Assembly (NCBI GenBank): GCA_017557885.1 | Contig: JAFYXV010000007.1 | Location: forward strand, 310,001 to 374,000 | DNA length: 64,000 bases | From: a bacterium | Lineage (GTDB): Bacteria > Auribacterota > UBA3054 | Direction of reading: 5' to 3' | Shown: positions 1 through 8,485 of the stretch, piece after piece | Layout of the letters: each line of letters begins with the position of its first letter | Numbering within the stretch: the stretch's first letter is position 1 | The notes under the pieces: model-generated | What the model saw: only the letters and a program-made list of their open reading frames with translations | What the model was told of the DNA's origin: nothing | The model's database searches: none | Program-made: the position numbers and the translations under genes

Positions 1-1
1 G

Positions 2-1366
2 ATGACCGGCAACGAAACGGCCTTCAACGTCGCCAAGAAAGCCATCGACCTTATCTACGACACCTTCCATGAAAGAAGCTATCTGGTCGGCGGCGGCTTC
101 GAGACCAACCGGGGCATCGCCCACGGCTACGCCCTGATGTACCAGGTCACCAAGGACAAGAAATACTTGGACGAAGCGGAGCGCATTATCAAAGAGGACT
201 GCCAGGAAGACAACGGCTGGTACGAATGCGCCAAGAACGGCAGGGATTTCTACACCTCCAACTGCAACCGCTGGGAGATACTTCACATGATCATGACGCT
301 GGGCATCCTCTATGAGGAAACGCACAACGCGGAGTATCTCCTGGTATTGAAGAACGTCTATGAATCGATCCTGAAGACCGACATCCACAACACCGGCGGC
401 TTCACCACCAACGAAGGCGCCCAGGGCGACCCGTACCTGAACGGCGTTATAGAGACCTGCTGCACCATCGCCTGGACGGCTTTCGTGACGGAGTACTACA
501 GGCAATCACCCAGCGTCGCTCTCATCGACGAGATCGAGCGCTCTTACTTCAACGGCGTATTGGGAAGCCTCCTGGACGACTGCCACTACTGCACCTACAA
601 CACGCCTATGAACACCGCCAACGGCATGAACGGCTACGACGGCAAGCGCGTGCCCTCCCAGAAGGACATCTCCTTCCAATATAACAACGGTTCGCCTGAT
701 ATGAACTGCTGCCAGGCCAACATCGCCAGAGGCCTCGGCCAGGTCGCCGAATGGGCCTCCGTCACCGACGGCGAGAGACTGTATCTCAACTACTACGGCC
801 CCTGCTTCCTCAGGTCAAGCTTCAACGGCGCCGAGGTCATTCTGAAGCAGGAGACCTCTTATCCCGCCGATGGCCAGGTCAGCCTGACTGTCATCTACGA
901 ATCCGAGGGCGTACTTCCGCTTAGCCTCCGCGTCCCCAAATGGGCGGAAGGCTCCACGGCGACCTTGCCTGACGGCTCCACGGTTACCCTCACTCCGGGA
1001 ACCTACCTCGACGTTGACTGCCGCAACGAAGACACCATCATTATTGTCTTCAACATGCCCTGGACATTTTTGAAGGGCAAAAAAGACCAGGCCGGCTATT
1101 ACTCCGTGTTCCGCGGCCCCATCCTCTTCGCCATAGAGGGCGGCGACAGCTCCAAGGAGCTCAGCTATTCCGCCATTACGGAAGCTAGTAAGAGCGAGCG
1201 CACGGACAAAAAGATCCACATCAACTTTGATGTGGAGACGGAAAGCGGAACGGTCCAGCTTGTGGACTTCGCCAGCGCCGGCAAATACAACGGCGCCACG
1301 ACGCCCGCCGCCTACAGGTCCTGGCTCAAGGTGAAGGACGTTCCCAGCTCAACAAAGGCTGAATAA
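2..1366 (+). CDS. GH127 (DUF1680) beta-L-arabinofuranosidase-like, 5'-truncated by window
   Basis: C-terminal part of a glycoside hydrolase of family GH127, which releases terminal beta-L-arabinofuranose from plant glycans with a zinc-bound cysteine nucleophile. Visible family residues are the Glu-Thr-Cys at about 151-153 (motif GVIETCCTIAW) and the Cys-Cys pair at about 236-237 (motif DMNCCQANIARG); these match the Glu, Cys, Cys, Cys zinc set of characterised GH127 enzymes. An alpha/alpha barrel portion is followed by a beta-rich C-terminal part. In the characterised enzyme HypBA1 the equivalent Glu lies near residue 338, so roughly 190 residues should be missing to the left; the ATG at position 2 is probably internal. 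No signal peptide can be assessed. The gene ends 55 bases before the first PEP-CTERM gene, so the two may be cotranscribed. The family call is firm; the exact substrate is not. Confidence 0.85.
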   Translation: MTGNETAFNVAKKAIDLIYDTFHERSYLVGGGFETNRGIAHGYALMYQVTKDKKYLDEAERIIKEDCQEDNGWYECAKNGRDFYTSNCNRWEILHMIMTLGILYEETHNAEYLLVLKNVYESILKTDIHNTGGFTTNEGAQGDPYLNGVIETCCTIAWTAFVTEYYRQSPSVALIDEIERSYFNGVLGSLLDDCHYCTYNTPMNTANGMNGYDGKRVPSQKDISFQYNNGSPDMNCCQANIARGLGQVAEWASVTDGERLYLNYYGPCFLRSSFNGAEVILKQETSYPADGQVSLTVIYESEGVLPLSLRVPKWAEGSTATLPDGSTVTLTPGTYLDVDCRNEDTIIIVFNMPWTFLKGKKDQAGYYSVFRGPILFAIEGGDSSKELSYSAITEASKSERTDKKIHINFDVETESGTVQLVDFASAGKYNGATTPAAYRSWLKVKDVPSSTKAE

Positions 1367-1421
1367 AAAATTTCAACACTAAAATAATAAACCTATTAAC
1401 CCACAACAATAAGATCAAATC

Positions 1422-4187
1422 ATGAAGAAATTTAATCTTTTTCTCTCACTGATTCTCTTAGCCTCCTTTGCGCTGGCTGACAGCACTGTAACGCTTGTCG
1501 ATCTGGATTTTGAAGATTGCTCTGAAGGCGCGGCTCTCGGCCAGAAAGACATGGTCGCTTCGCCCGCTACCCAGAAAGGAGCGGTCAGCACCGACGGCGC
1601 GACTATCGAAACGGTCGAAGGCAACAAGGTCCTTAAGATCAACCAGGTTGGCGACTGCCAGCAGCAGCAGGGCATTGCCATTCCCATCGACGATTCCGAA
1701 GTCGAACTGGAACCCGGCAATTACCTCAATGTCAGCTTCAAACGTTGTCAGAACCCCGGCCAGGATCTTTCGGAATGCCGCGTTTTGGCCAACTATTCCG
1801 ATACTGACACCGGCAACAACTACAAGCGCCCGGTCGTCAATTTCGAGAGCACCGGAAACGGTCAGGACTTCGTGAACCAGGGCCTGGAACTTAATTACAC
1901 CAGGGATTCCGGCATCACGACTTCCTTCAGGAATTGCATCGAAGAGGGTGCTTGGCAGGATTATTTCCTCTCCATGGAGCTTGCCACCGGTCTGGTGGAA
2001 TTCTACGTTGACGGCGTGCGTCAGCAGTCCGACAATGCGGAGCTCTTCCTCAGACGCTGCGACGGCTTCAAGTATCTGGTCTTCGCCAACGGCGCCCTTA
2101 CCTCCTTCCCGGGCCTCTTGGGCTATGACTGGTACGGCTTCGGCAATTACTACGACATGAACATCAAGTCGCATAATTTTGCCAACGCCCTCTGCTTTTC
2201 GATGAAGCAGGCCGGGCTGCCGGGCGGCTCCTTCGACCGCGACGTTGTTTACCGCAACGCCCCGAAGAGAGACACCGACTGGACCGGCGCCACTGATCTT
2301 ATCGTGGCTATCGACGGCTCCAATTTGACGCAGCCCTTCCGCTTCAGAGTGGCCTTCGAGGAACAGGTCGTCGGCCATCAGTCCTTCGATCTGAAGGACG
2401 GCGCGGCTGTCACTTATTACACGAATGAAGGCGTCGCCACTGCGACGACCGCCGACAGCGCCGGCTACGTTACGTTCCCGGCCGGCTTCCAGGGATACCT
2501 GGCTCTGCCCCTCAATCTTGACACCTTCAAGTGCTATTGGCAGGACGGCGCCAACGAAGACCTTGATCTCGGCGCGGTCGGACAGTTCCAGCTCTCTTTG
2601 AGAACGGACGACGCTGACCTCAACAATTCTTTCTATATCACAAGCTTCATGGTCGCCGGCCCCAGCTTTGCCGAAGCGACGCCCGCCGGTCTTCCTTACA
2701 CATCTGTGAAAACCGCCTGGGCCTTCGAAGGACTTTATCCCGTCTATCCCGACGGCGTTCTTACGCCCTTCGGCAACATGCTCGGCTACGACTGGTACGG
2801 TGTCGGCAATTACTATGACATCGATATCAGGACGCGCAACGCCGCCAACGCCCTCAGCTTTACGATGAAGCAGACCGGTCTTCCCGGCGGCTCCTTCGAC
2901 CGCGACATGCCTTACCGCAACGACCCCCAGGCCGACACCGACTGGTCTGGCGCCAGCGACCTTGTGGTGGCTGTTGACGGCGCGAAATTGACGCAGCCCT
3001 TCCGCTTCAGAGTGGCCTTTGAGGAACAGGTGGTGGGCCATCAGTCCTTCGATCTGAAGGAAGGCGCCACCGTCACTTATTACACGAACAAAGGCATCCC
3101 CACCGTGACTACCGCCGACGGCGCCGGTTACGTTACGCTGCCGGCCGGCTTCCAGGGATACCTGGCTCTGCCTCTCAATCTCGACACCTTCAAGTGCTAC
3201 TGGCAGGACGGCGCCAACGATGATCTTGACCTCGGCGCGGTCGGACAGTTCCAGCTCTCTTTGAGGACGGACGACGCCGACCTCAACAATTCTTTCTATA
3301 TCACGCGCTTCATGGTCGCCGGTACCGGCTTTGCGGAAACGACGCCCGCCGGACTTCCTTTCACTAGCGTTAAATCCGTCTGGACCTTCCAGGGCCTTTC
3401 TGCCATCAATCCGGAAACCTCCACTCCGGGCGTCTATTATGATGACGTGAAGGTAGAGTATGTCCAGGTCAACAAGAAGCTCGTCCGCTCCATAGACTTC
3501 AGCGAGTTCGAAGAAGGCCAGTCTCTTGAAGAGATCGCTCCGGAATGGCTCCGCGACGTCAGCCACGACGCCTATATCACCAACGTCGAATTCAACGGCG
3601 GTCCCGTCAACTGCCTCTTCATCCCTAACAACAACAGCTCCGGTTTCATTGCCGACATTGACGACGGCGACGCTTACGAAGGCAAGACCTACGCCGTGCA
3701 GCTCGGCAACGCAGCCCATAGCTTCGAAGGCTGGGCGCGCTTCGACGTCAGGCGCAACAACATGACCTTCTGGCGCTTCTGGGACAACTGGCACTGGAAG
3801 ACCTGCTGCAAGATCGACGGCTCTGAAAACAATCAGGAGATCATGTTCGGCAACGACGGCCCCATCGACAAGTGGTGCGAATCCACCTTCATCTTCAACC
3901 AGGATTCCACTCTCTACAGAATCGGCCGCATCGACACCGGCAACAAGGGCAACTGTGTCCGCGCCATCGGTGGCTACGACTTCGAGAATTCCCCGAACCA
4001 CACCTTCAATTACACCGACGGCATCGAGAAAGGCCCCGTTGATTCCGTGGCTTACTACAAGGGTTGGTGGCCCGGCGGCGATCCTCGCTTCGTCAGCCAC
4101 CTGAACGTTTACGTCTTCGGCGTGCCTGAACCGGCGTTCCTGGGTCTCATCGCTCTGGCCATCGTCGCGTTCCTGCGCAGGCGCTAA
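1422..4187 (+). CDS. PEP-CTERM secreted protein, family A, with inserted tandem 221-residue repeat
   Basis: Exported protein of 921 residues. It has an N-terminal signal peptide (about 1-19, ending ALADS) and a C-terminal PEP-CTERM anchor: VPEPAF, a hydrophobic stretch, then RRR. Such signals are known to be handled by an exosortase; none is in this window. The protein resembles the next two genes over its N-terminal part (motif LDFEDCSEGAALGQK) and C-terminal part (motif MTFWRFWDNWHWKT). Between them it carries two copies of a 221-residue unit, starting near residues 233 and 454, that the paralogues lack. Each copy contains FDRD, DW(T/S)GA(T/S)DL, FRFRVAFEEQVVGHQSFDL and GFQGYLALPL, which resembles beta-sandwich carbohydrate-binding modules; that function is inferred. 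The start lies in an A/C-rich leader without a Shine-Dalgarno sequence. A strong terminator follows. Confidence 0.85.
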   Translation: MKKFNLFLSLILLASFALADSTVTLVDLDFEDCSEGAALGQKDMVASPATQKGAVSTDGATIETVEGNKVLKINQVGDCQQQQGIAIPIDDSEVELEPGNYLNVSFKRCQNPGQDLSECRVLANYSDTDTGNNYKRPVVNFESTGNGQDFVNQGLELNYTRDSGITTSFRNCIEEGAWQDYFLSMELATGLVEFYVDGVRQQSDNAELFLRRCDGFKYLVFANGALTSFPGLLGYDWYGFGNYYDMNIKSHNFANALCFSMKQAGLPGGSFDRDVVYRNAPKRDTDWTGATDLIVAIDGSNLTQPFRFRVAFEEQVVGHQSFDLKDGAAVTYYTNEGVATATTADSAGYVTFPAGFQGYLALPLNLDTFKCYWQDGANEDLDLGAVGQFQLSLRTDDADLNNSFYITSFMVAGPSFAEATPAGLPYTSVKTAWAFEGLYPVYPDGVLTPFGNMLGYDWYGVGNYYDIDIRTRNAANALSFTMKQTGLPGGSFDRDMPYRNDPQADTDWSGASDLVVAVDGAKLTQPFRFRVAFEEQVVGHQSFDLKEGATVTYYTNKGIPTVTTADGAGYVTLPAGFQGYLALPLNLDTFKCYWQDGANDDLDLGAVGQFQLSLRTDDADLNNSFYITRFMVAGTGFAETTPAGLPFTSVKSVWTFQGLSAINPETSTPGVYYDDVKVEYVQVNKKLVRSIDFSEFEEGQSLEEIAPEWLRDVSHDAYITNVEFNGGPVNCLFIPNNNSSGFIADIDDGDAYEGKTYAVQLGNAAHSFEGWARFDVRRNNMTFWRFWDNWHWKTCCKIDGSENNQEIMFGNDGPIDKWCESTFIFNQDSTLYRIGRIDTGNKGNCVRAIGGYDFENSPNHTFNYTDGIEKGPVDSVAYYKGWWPGGDPRFVSHLNVYVFGVPEPAFLGLIALAIVAFLRRR
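2118..2780 (+). repeat. Tandem in-gene repeat, copy 1 (663 bp)
   Basis: First unit of a direct tandem duplication with a period of 663 bases (221 codons) inside the first PEP-CTERM gene. It begins at the LGYDWYG coding motif, which recurs exactly one period later at 2781. Long stretches of the two copies differ only at scattered, mostly third, codon positions, for example around 2331-2400 against 2994-3063. Confidence 0.9.
2781..3398 (+). repeat. Tandem in-gene repeat, copy 2
   Basis: Second unit of the same duplication. It is shorter at its 3' end: similarity stops after the WTFQGL-coding segment, where the sequence rejoins the part shared with the two downstream paralogues (PGVYYDDVKVEY). 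The in-frame period has kept the reading frame open. Confidence 0.85.
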
Positions 4188-4215
4188 GCGTTAAACATCT
4201 GGCAATGAAAGCCAT

Positions 4216-4249
4216 AAACCATACCGGCGCAAGCCGGTATGGTTTTTTT
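4216..4249 (+). terminator. Intrinsic terminator after first PEP-CTERM gene
   Basis: Perfect hairpin: arm AAACCATACCGGC, loop GCAA, complementary arm, then a run of T. The same hairpin and loop recur at 5830-5863, and a close variant at 7441-7476, after each of the three family A genes. Confidence 0.9.
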
Positions 4250-4271
4250 ATGCTATAAAAACATTAAGTTA

Positions 4272-4300
4272 TTGTTTCCGGATACTGTTTTTAGTAAAAT
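4272..4300 (+). promoter_or_regulatory. Sigma-70 type promoter, second PEP-CTERM gene
   Basis: TTGTTT, 17-base spacer, TAAAAT. It lies just past the preceding terminator and 55 bases before the ATG. A closely related promoter with the same spacing and flanking bases (TTATTGTTTC...TTTAGTA) precedes the next paralogue. Confidence 0.7.
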
Positions 4301-4355
4301 CTCGGTGCTAAAATGAAGACCAATTTTAACCAACAACCAATAACTAACAACCATC

Positions 4356-5804
4356 ATGAAAAAAATTTTCCTTGCAGTCTCCGTGGCGCTTTTAGCCGTC
4401 GCTGCGGTAGCTGACACTACCACGACGCTTCTTGATCTGGATTTTGAAGATTGCGCTCTCGGCGCGGCTTTGGGCCAGAAAGGCATGGTCGCTTCTACGG
4501 ACACCCAGTGGGGCAGCGTTGCTACCGCCGGCGCCACCATTGAAGATTTCGCCGGCAACAAAGTTCTGAAAGTCACCCAGGTTGGAGGAGGCCAGGAAGG
4601 CATCGCCATTCCTTTAGACGACTCCGCGATCGAGCTGGTTCCCGGCAATTATCTCAGAATCAGCTTCAAGCGCTGGCAGAACACCGGCCACTACTACGGT
4701 GAAATGCGTCTCCTCGCCAAGTACGAGAACATAAGCACCACCGGCAGCACTTGTCCGGTCATGAACTTTGAGAACAACGGTACGACGCTTCACTTCTTAG
4801 CCATGGGTTATGATCTTTCTCCGGACAAACAAGCTGGCGAAACCACTTCCTATACTGGCGCGGTGACGGAAGAGACGTGGCAGGAATTCCTTTTTGAGAT
4901 CGATCTGGCCACTGGCTTGCTCGATTTTTACATCGACGGCGTGCGTCAGGTCAACAGCACTTACCAGATGTCCATCAGACGCTGCGACGGCTTCAAGTAT
5001 CTGATTTTCGCCAACGGCACCGGCGGAGCCTCTACTACCCGTCCCGGCGTTCTTTACGACGACGTCAAGGTGGAGTACTTTGAGATCTCCAAAAAACTGG
5101 TCCGCACCATTGATTTTGACGATTTTGCCGTGGGCAAAAGTTTGAATCAGATCGCCCCCAGCTGGTTGACGCAGCAGCAGGGCGGCGGCGACTGTTACAT
5201 CACCAACATTGCTTTCAACACTACGCAGAACAGCCTTTTTCTCCCGAGAACTGCTTCCAGCGGTTTTGTCGTCGATATCGACGCCGACAACTACCAGGGC
5301 TGCACCTATGCGGTGGAATTCGGTTATGCCTACCACAGTTTGGACGGTTATTTTTGCTTCAACATCAAAAACGCCTCCGACAGGACCTTCTGGCGTTTCT
5401 GGGACAACTGGCACTGGAAGACCGCTTTCACTGTTGACGGCACTGCCAATACTGAGAAGCAGTACGGCCCCGACGGCCCGATGAACAATTGGTGCCTTAA
5501 CACTTTCGTTTTCAATCAGGATTCCACGCTTTACAGGACGGGCCGTATCGACACCGGCAACATGGGCCACAGATACCGCTCCACCGGCGGTTACGATTTC
5601 TACAACTCTCCGGATCACACCTTTGGTTACACGGACGCCGACGCTTCCGGAACAGTCAACTCCGTGGCCTTCTATCACGGCTGGTGGAATGGTGATGTAG
5701 ATATTTGTGTCAGCCACATCAACGTCTATGTTCTGGGCGTGCCCGAACCGGGCTTCCTGGCTCTCGGCCTCATCGCTCTCGTGGCGTTCCTTCGCAGACG
5801 CTGA
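4356..5804 (+). CDS. PEP-CTERM secreted protein, family A
   Basis: Exported protein of 482 residues with signal peptide 1-20 (VAAVADT at the probable cleavage site) and a C-terminal PEP-CTERM signal (VPEPGF, hydrophobic helix, RRR). Two similar halves are visible. The N-terminal half begins LLDLDFEDCALGAALGQ and ends with RPGVLYDDVKVEY. The second starts KLVRTIDFDDFAVGKSL and contains TFWRFWDNWHWKT and RTGRIDTGN. The halves look like jelly-roll (concanavalin-like) domains, but no catalytic residues are evident, so a structural or glycan-binding role is only a guess. The gene is a monocistronic unit with its own promoter and terminator. The start is preceded by an A/C-rich stretch (CAACCAATAACTAACAACC) without a Shine-Dalgarno sequence. 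It is closest to the gene at 5964 and is probably a recent duplicate. Confidence 0.85.
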   Translation: MKKIFLAVSVALLAVAAVADTTTTLLDLDFEDCALGAALGQKGMVASTDTQWGSVATAGATIEDFAGNKVLKVTQVGGGQEGIAIPLDDSAIELVPGNYLRISFKRWQNTGHYYGEMRLLAKYENISTTGSTCPVMNFENNGTTLHFLAMGYDLSPDKQAGETTSYTGAVTEETWQEFLFEIDLATGLLDFYIDGVRQVNSTYQMSIRRCDGFKYLIFANGTGGASTTRPGVLYDDVKVEYFEISKKLVRTIDFDDFAVGKSLNQIAPSWLTQQQGGGDCYITNIAFNTTQNSLFLPRTASSGFVVDIDADNYQGCTYAVEFGYAYHSLDGYFCFNIKNASDRTFWRFWDNWHWKTAFTVDGTANTEKQYGPDGPMNNWCLNTFVFNQDSTLYRTGRIDTGNMGHRYRSTGGYDFYNSPDHTFGYTDADASGTVNSVAFYHGWWNGDVDICVSHINVYVLGVPEPGFLALGLIALVAFLRRR

Positions 5805-5829
5805 CCGTCTATACAAGAAGATTTGAGCT

Positions 5830-5863
5830 AAACCATACCGGCGCAAGCCGGTATGGTTTTTTA
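5830..5863 (+). terminator. Intrinsic terminator after second PEP-CTERM gene
   Basis: Same 13-base arms and GCAA loop as the terminator at 4216, followed by a T run. The near-identity supports duplication of the gene together with its flanks. Confidence 0.9.
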
Positions 5864-5884
5864 TTCCTAAAAAACATCAAGTTA

Positions 5885-5913
5885 TTGTTTCTGGAAACAG
5901 TCTTTAGTATAAT
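5885..5913 (+). promoter_or_regulatory. Sigma-70 type promoter, third PEP-CTERM gene
   Basis: TTGTTT, 17-base spacer, consensus TATAAT. It matches the promoter at 4272-4300 in position, spacing and surrounding bases. The start codon is 51 bases downstream. Confidence 0.75.
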
Positions 5914-5963
5914 ACCCATACGAAAATCAAGAATAATTTAACCTATAACCCAAAAAAACAATC

Positions 5964-7418
5964 ATGAAGAAATTCTTCCTTTCTCTCAGCGTGGTCTTGA
6001 TCGCCGCCGCCGCGGTGGCTGATTCTACCACTGTGCTTCTCAACCAGAATTTTGAAGGTTGCAATGAAGGCGCTGCTCTCGGTCAGGCTGGCATGGTCGT
6101 TTCCCCGGCCACGCAGTGGGGCGAAGTCGCTGCTGACGGCGCTACCATCGAGACTGTTGAAGGCAACAAAGTTCTGAAAGTCACCCAGATTGAAGGCGCC
6201 GGCCAGCAGGGCATCGCGATCCCCATCGACGGCTCCGGCATCGTCCTCGAACCGGGCAATTACCTCAACATCACCTTCAAGCGTTTCCAGGTCGCCGGCC
6301 ATATGTACGGCGAATTCCGTCTGAACGCCAACTACCAGTCCACCAACACCGGCGACAACAACAAGCGCCCCCTCATCAACTTCGAGAACAACGGCACGCT
6401 GCTCAACTTCCTGAACAACGGCTACGATCTGTCTCCCGATTCCCAAAGCGGCAAGACGGTGGAATATCCCGGCGCTGTTACGGAAGACACCTGGCAGGAA
6501 TTTTTCTTCTCCGTCGAACTGGCCACCGGCCTGGTTGATTTCTACATTGACGGCGTTCGTCAGTCCGCCGCTTCCTATCAGCTGGTCATCAAGCGCTGCG
6601 ACGGCTTCGCTTACCTCGTTTTCGCCAACGGCACCGGCGGCGCCGACACCACTCGTCCCGGCGTCTATTACGACGATGTCAAGGTCGAATACGTTGAGCT
6701 CAGCAAGAAGCTCGTCCGTTCCATCAATTTCGGCGACTATGACGAAGGTCAGCTCCTGGTTGACATTGTTCCGGAATGGATGACTGCGCTCGGCACTGCC
6801 GAGAATTGCTACATCACCAATCTTACTTTCAACTCCGAACAGACTTCCTGCCTCTTCCTGGACCAGACTCCTGACACCGGTTTCTGCTTTGACGATATCG
6901 AAGCTGAGAAGTACGAAGGCTGCATTTACGTCTTTGAGATCGGAACCGCTGCCCATTATTTCGACGGTCAGTGGAGATGCGACATCAGGAACGGCGGCAT
7001 GACCTTCTGGCGTTTCTGGGACAACTGGCACTGGAAAACCAGTTTCAAAGTTGATGGCGAAGGCAAAGAGATCCAGTTCGGCAACGACGGCCCCATCGAC
7101 AAGTGGTGCAAGACTTCCTTCATTTTCGATCAGGACAGCACGCTCTACAGAGTCGGCCGTATCGACACCGGCAACATGGGCTCCGCTTACCGCGCCATCG
7201 GCGGCTATGACTTTGAGAACTCTCCGGACCACACCTTCGGCTTCACCGACGACATTTCTGGCTCCGTTGACAAAGTCGCTTTCTACCATGGTTGGTGGAC
7301 CAGCGGCAGCGGCCCCCGCTTCGTCAGCTACGCCAACGTTTACGTTCTGGGCGTTCCTGAACCGGGCTTCCTGGCTCTCGGCCTCATCGCTCTCGTGGCG
7401 TTCCTTCGCAGACGCTAA
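5964..7418 (+). CDS. PEP-CTERM secreted protein, family A
   Basis: Exported protein of 484 residues, with the same architecture as the gene at 4356. It has a signal peptide (1-20), an N-terminal half starting LLNQNFEGCNEGAALGQ, a second half starting KLVRSINFGDYDEGQLL and containing MTFWRFWDNWHWKT, and a C-terminal PEP-CTERM signal whose final 20 or so residues are identical to those of its neighbour (PEPGFLALGLIALVAFLRRR). No catalytic motif is recognisable. The gene has its own promoter and a terminator just downstream. It also starts without a Shine-Dalgarno sequence in an A/C-rich leader (CCTATAACCCAAAAAAACA). It is probably anchored at or released from the outer surface after exosortase processing, which is inferred from the signal. 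Confidence 0.85.
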   Translation: MKKFFLSLSVVLIAAAAVADSTTVLLNQNFEGCNEGAALGQAGMVVSPATQWGEVAADGATIETVEGNKVLKVTQIEGAGQQGIAIPIDGSGIVLEPGNYLNITFKRFQVAGHMYGEFRLNANYQSTNTGDNNKRPLINFENNGTLLNFLNNGYDLSPDSQSGKTVEYPGAVTEDTWQEFFFSVELATGLVDFYIDGVRQSAASYQLVIKRCDGFAYLVFANGTGGADTTRPGVYYDDVKVEYVELSKKLVRSINFGDYDEGQLLVDIVPEWMTALGTAENCYITNLTFNSEQTSCLFLDQTPDTGFCFDDIEAEKYEGCIYVFEIGTAAHYFDGQWRCDIRNGGMTFWRFWDNWHWKTSFKVDGEGKEIQFGNDGPIDKWCKTSFIFDQDSTLYRVGRIDTGNMGSAYRAIGGYDFENSPDHTFGFTDDISGSVDKVAFYHGWWTSGSGPRFVSYANVYVLGVPEPGFLALGLIALVAFLRRR

Positions 7419-7440
7419 CAATTAAGCGATAGCTAATGCT

Positions 7441-7476
7441 AAAAACCATACCGGCTCCCGCCGGTATGGTTTTTTT
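7441..7476 (+). terminator. Intrinsic terminator after third PEP-CTERM gene
   Basis: ACCATACCGGC arm, TCCC loop, GCCGGTATGGT arm and a T run. It has the same stem as the two earlier terminators with a different loop. Confidence 0.9.
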
Positions 7477-7521
7477 ATACAATAGAAAAGGCATTTGATT
7501 ATCTGCCCCGAGACCGGCGCT

Positions 7522-8478
7522 ATGAAAGAAATAAAAAACTGTTTCGTCAATTACTTCAATTTCAGAGGCAAAGCGGAAAGGAAGGAGTTTATATTCTTCT
7601 TGCTTTTCCGCATTGTCTTGCTTATCGGTCTGGGTGTTCTGGCGGAATATTCGGACGATATTTTCGACATTGACGACGAGGTTTTTTCCGCGCTGACTGT
7701 GATCTTCTGGATCGGCACGATAATTCCTATGGCGGCGGTGGGAGTCAGAAGGCTGCACGATCTTGGACGCTCGGGATGGTGGTATCTGATCATTCTGATC
7801 CCGATAGCGAATGTGATCTTTTTATTTTGTCTGGCCGTTGTCAGAGGAGAGACGCCGGAGAGATCTTCTTCAAGGGGCTGCTTCATCGCGGCGCTGGTCT
7901 GTTCTTTTCTGCCGCCCTTTTTGCTTCTTTTGCTTCCTTTGAGTTTGTTAGTGCATGATTTCGCCAAAGAGGAATTCGACAAGATCAAAACCCGCACTAT
8001 GCTTAGAAGCATGTACCGTTATCTGGACGATTACCGAAAGGAATACGGGGCTTATCCCGTAATAGATCCTGACAACTACGGCGTAAGGGATCTTTATCCT
8101 TTGTTTGAAAAGGGAAAGGCAAGACCGAAAAGGTTAAAAGCGCTGCTTCAGCCCACGGGAAGAAAATACGAAGAGTTTTCAAATGAACTGACTATCGACG
8201 ATTTTGACGCCGACCACATCGGCTGGTACTACAATCCCAAGGCTCGGCCTGGAAGCGACGATCCATTGCTGGGCGAGCAGTACTATGATTTGGTTAGGGC
8301 ATATTTAAGTGCAATTGCGTCTTCTAGCGTGCTTCTTGATCTTCATCCATACAGTAGTATAAACAAACAAGGCGTTACTGTCCTTCTAGCCAACGGACGC
8401 ATCGTTTACATTAAATACAATGAAGAAGATAATGTAAACACCAATGTCGTTCAGAACTGGGATGTCCTGAAAAAGTAA
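7522..8478 (+). CDS. DUF805 membrane protein with pseudopilin-like C-terminal domain
   Basis: Residues 1 to about 110 form a DUF805 domain: CFVNYFNFRGKAERKEF at the start, several transmembrane segments, and GVRRLHDLGRSGWW. A further hydrophobic segment lies around 120-145. The remaining 170 residues look soluble. They contain YRKEYGAYPVIDPDNYGVRD and, near the end, VTVLLANGRIVYIK. Both resemble the globular part of type II secretion pseudopilins and PVC DUF1559-type proteins (YR...YP and a DG-type motif close to the C-terminus). No prepilin N-terminus is present, so this would be a pseudopilin head on a DUF805 membrane anchor. The ATG at 7522 starts the DUF805 match; an in-frame TTG at 7495 is possible. 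The gene is convergent with the caspase-like gene, 7 bases apart. The DUF805 call is good; the C-terminal assignment is tentative. Confidence 0.7.
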   Translation: MKEIKNCFVNYFNFRGKAERKEFIFFLLFRIVLLIGLGVLAEYSDDIFDIDDEVFSALTVIFWIGTIIPMAAVGVRRLHDLGRSGWWYLIILIPIANVIFLFCLAVVRGETPERSSSRGCFIAALVCSFLPPFLLLLLPLSLLVHDFAKEEFDKIKTRTMLRSMYRYLDDYRKEYGAYPVIDPDNYGVRDLYPLFEKGKARPKRLKALLQPTGRKYEEFSNELTIDDFDADHIGWYYNPKARPGSDDPLLGEQYYDLVRAYLSAIASSSVLLDLHPYSSINKQGVTVLLANGRIVYIKYNEEDNVNTNVVQNWDVLKK

Positions 8479-8485
8479 GCGCTTT

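Noticed and set aside
815-1219. Minus-strand frame inside the GH127 gene
   Set aside because: It overlaps conserved GH127 sequence on the other strand and shows no family features or start signals.
4216-7476. Repeated palindromes as a CRISPR-like or mobile repeat
   Set aside because: The three hairpins are about 1.6 kb apart, each follows a stop codon and ends in a T run. They are terminators, with no spacer pattern.
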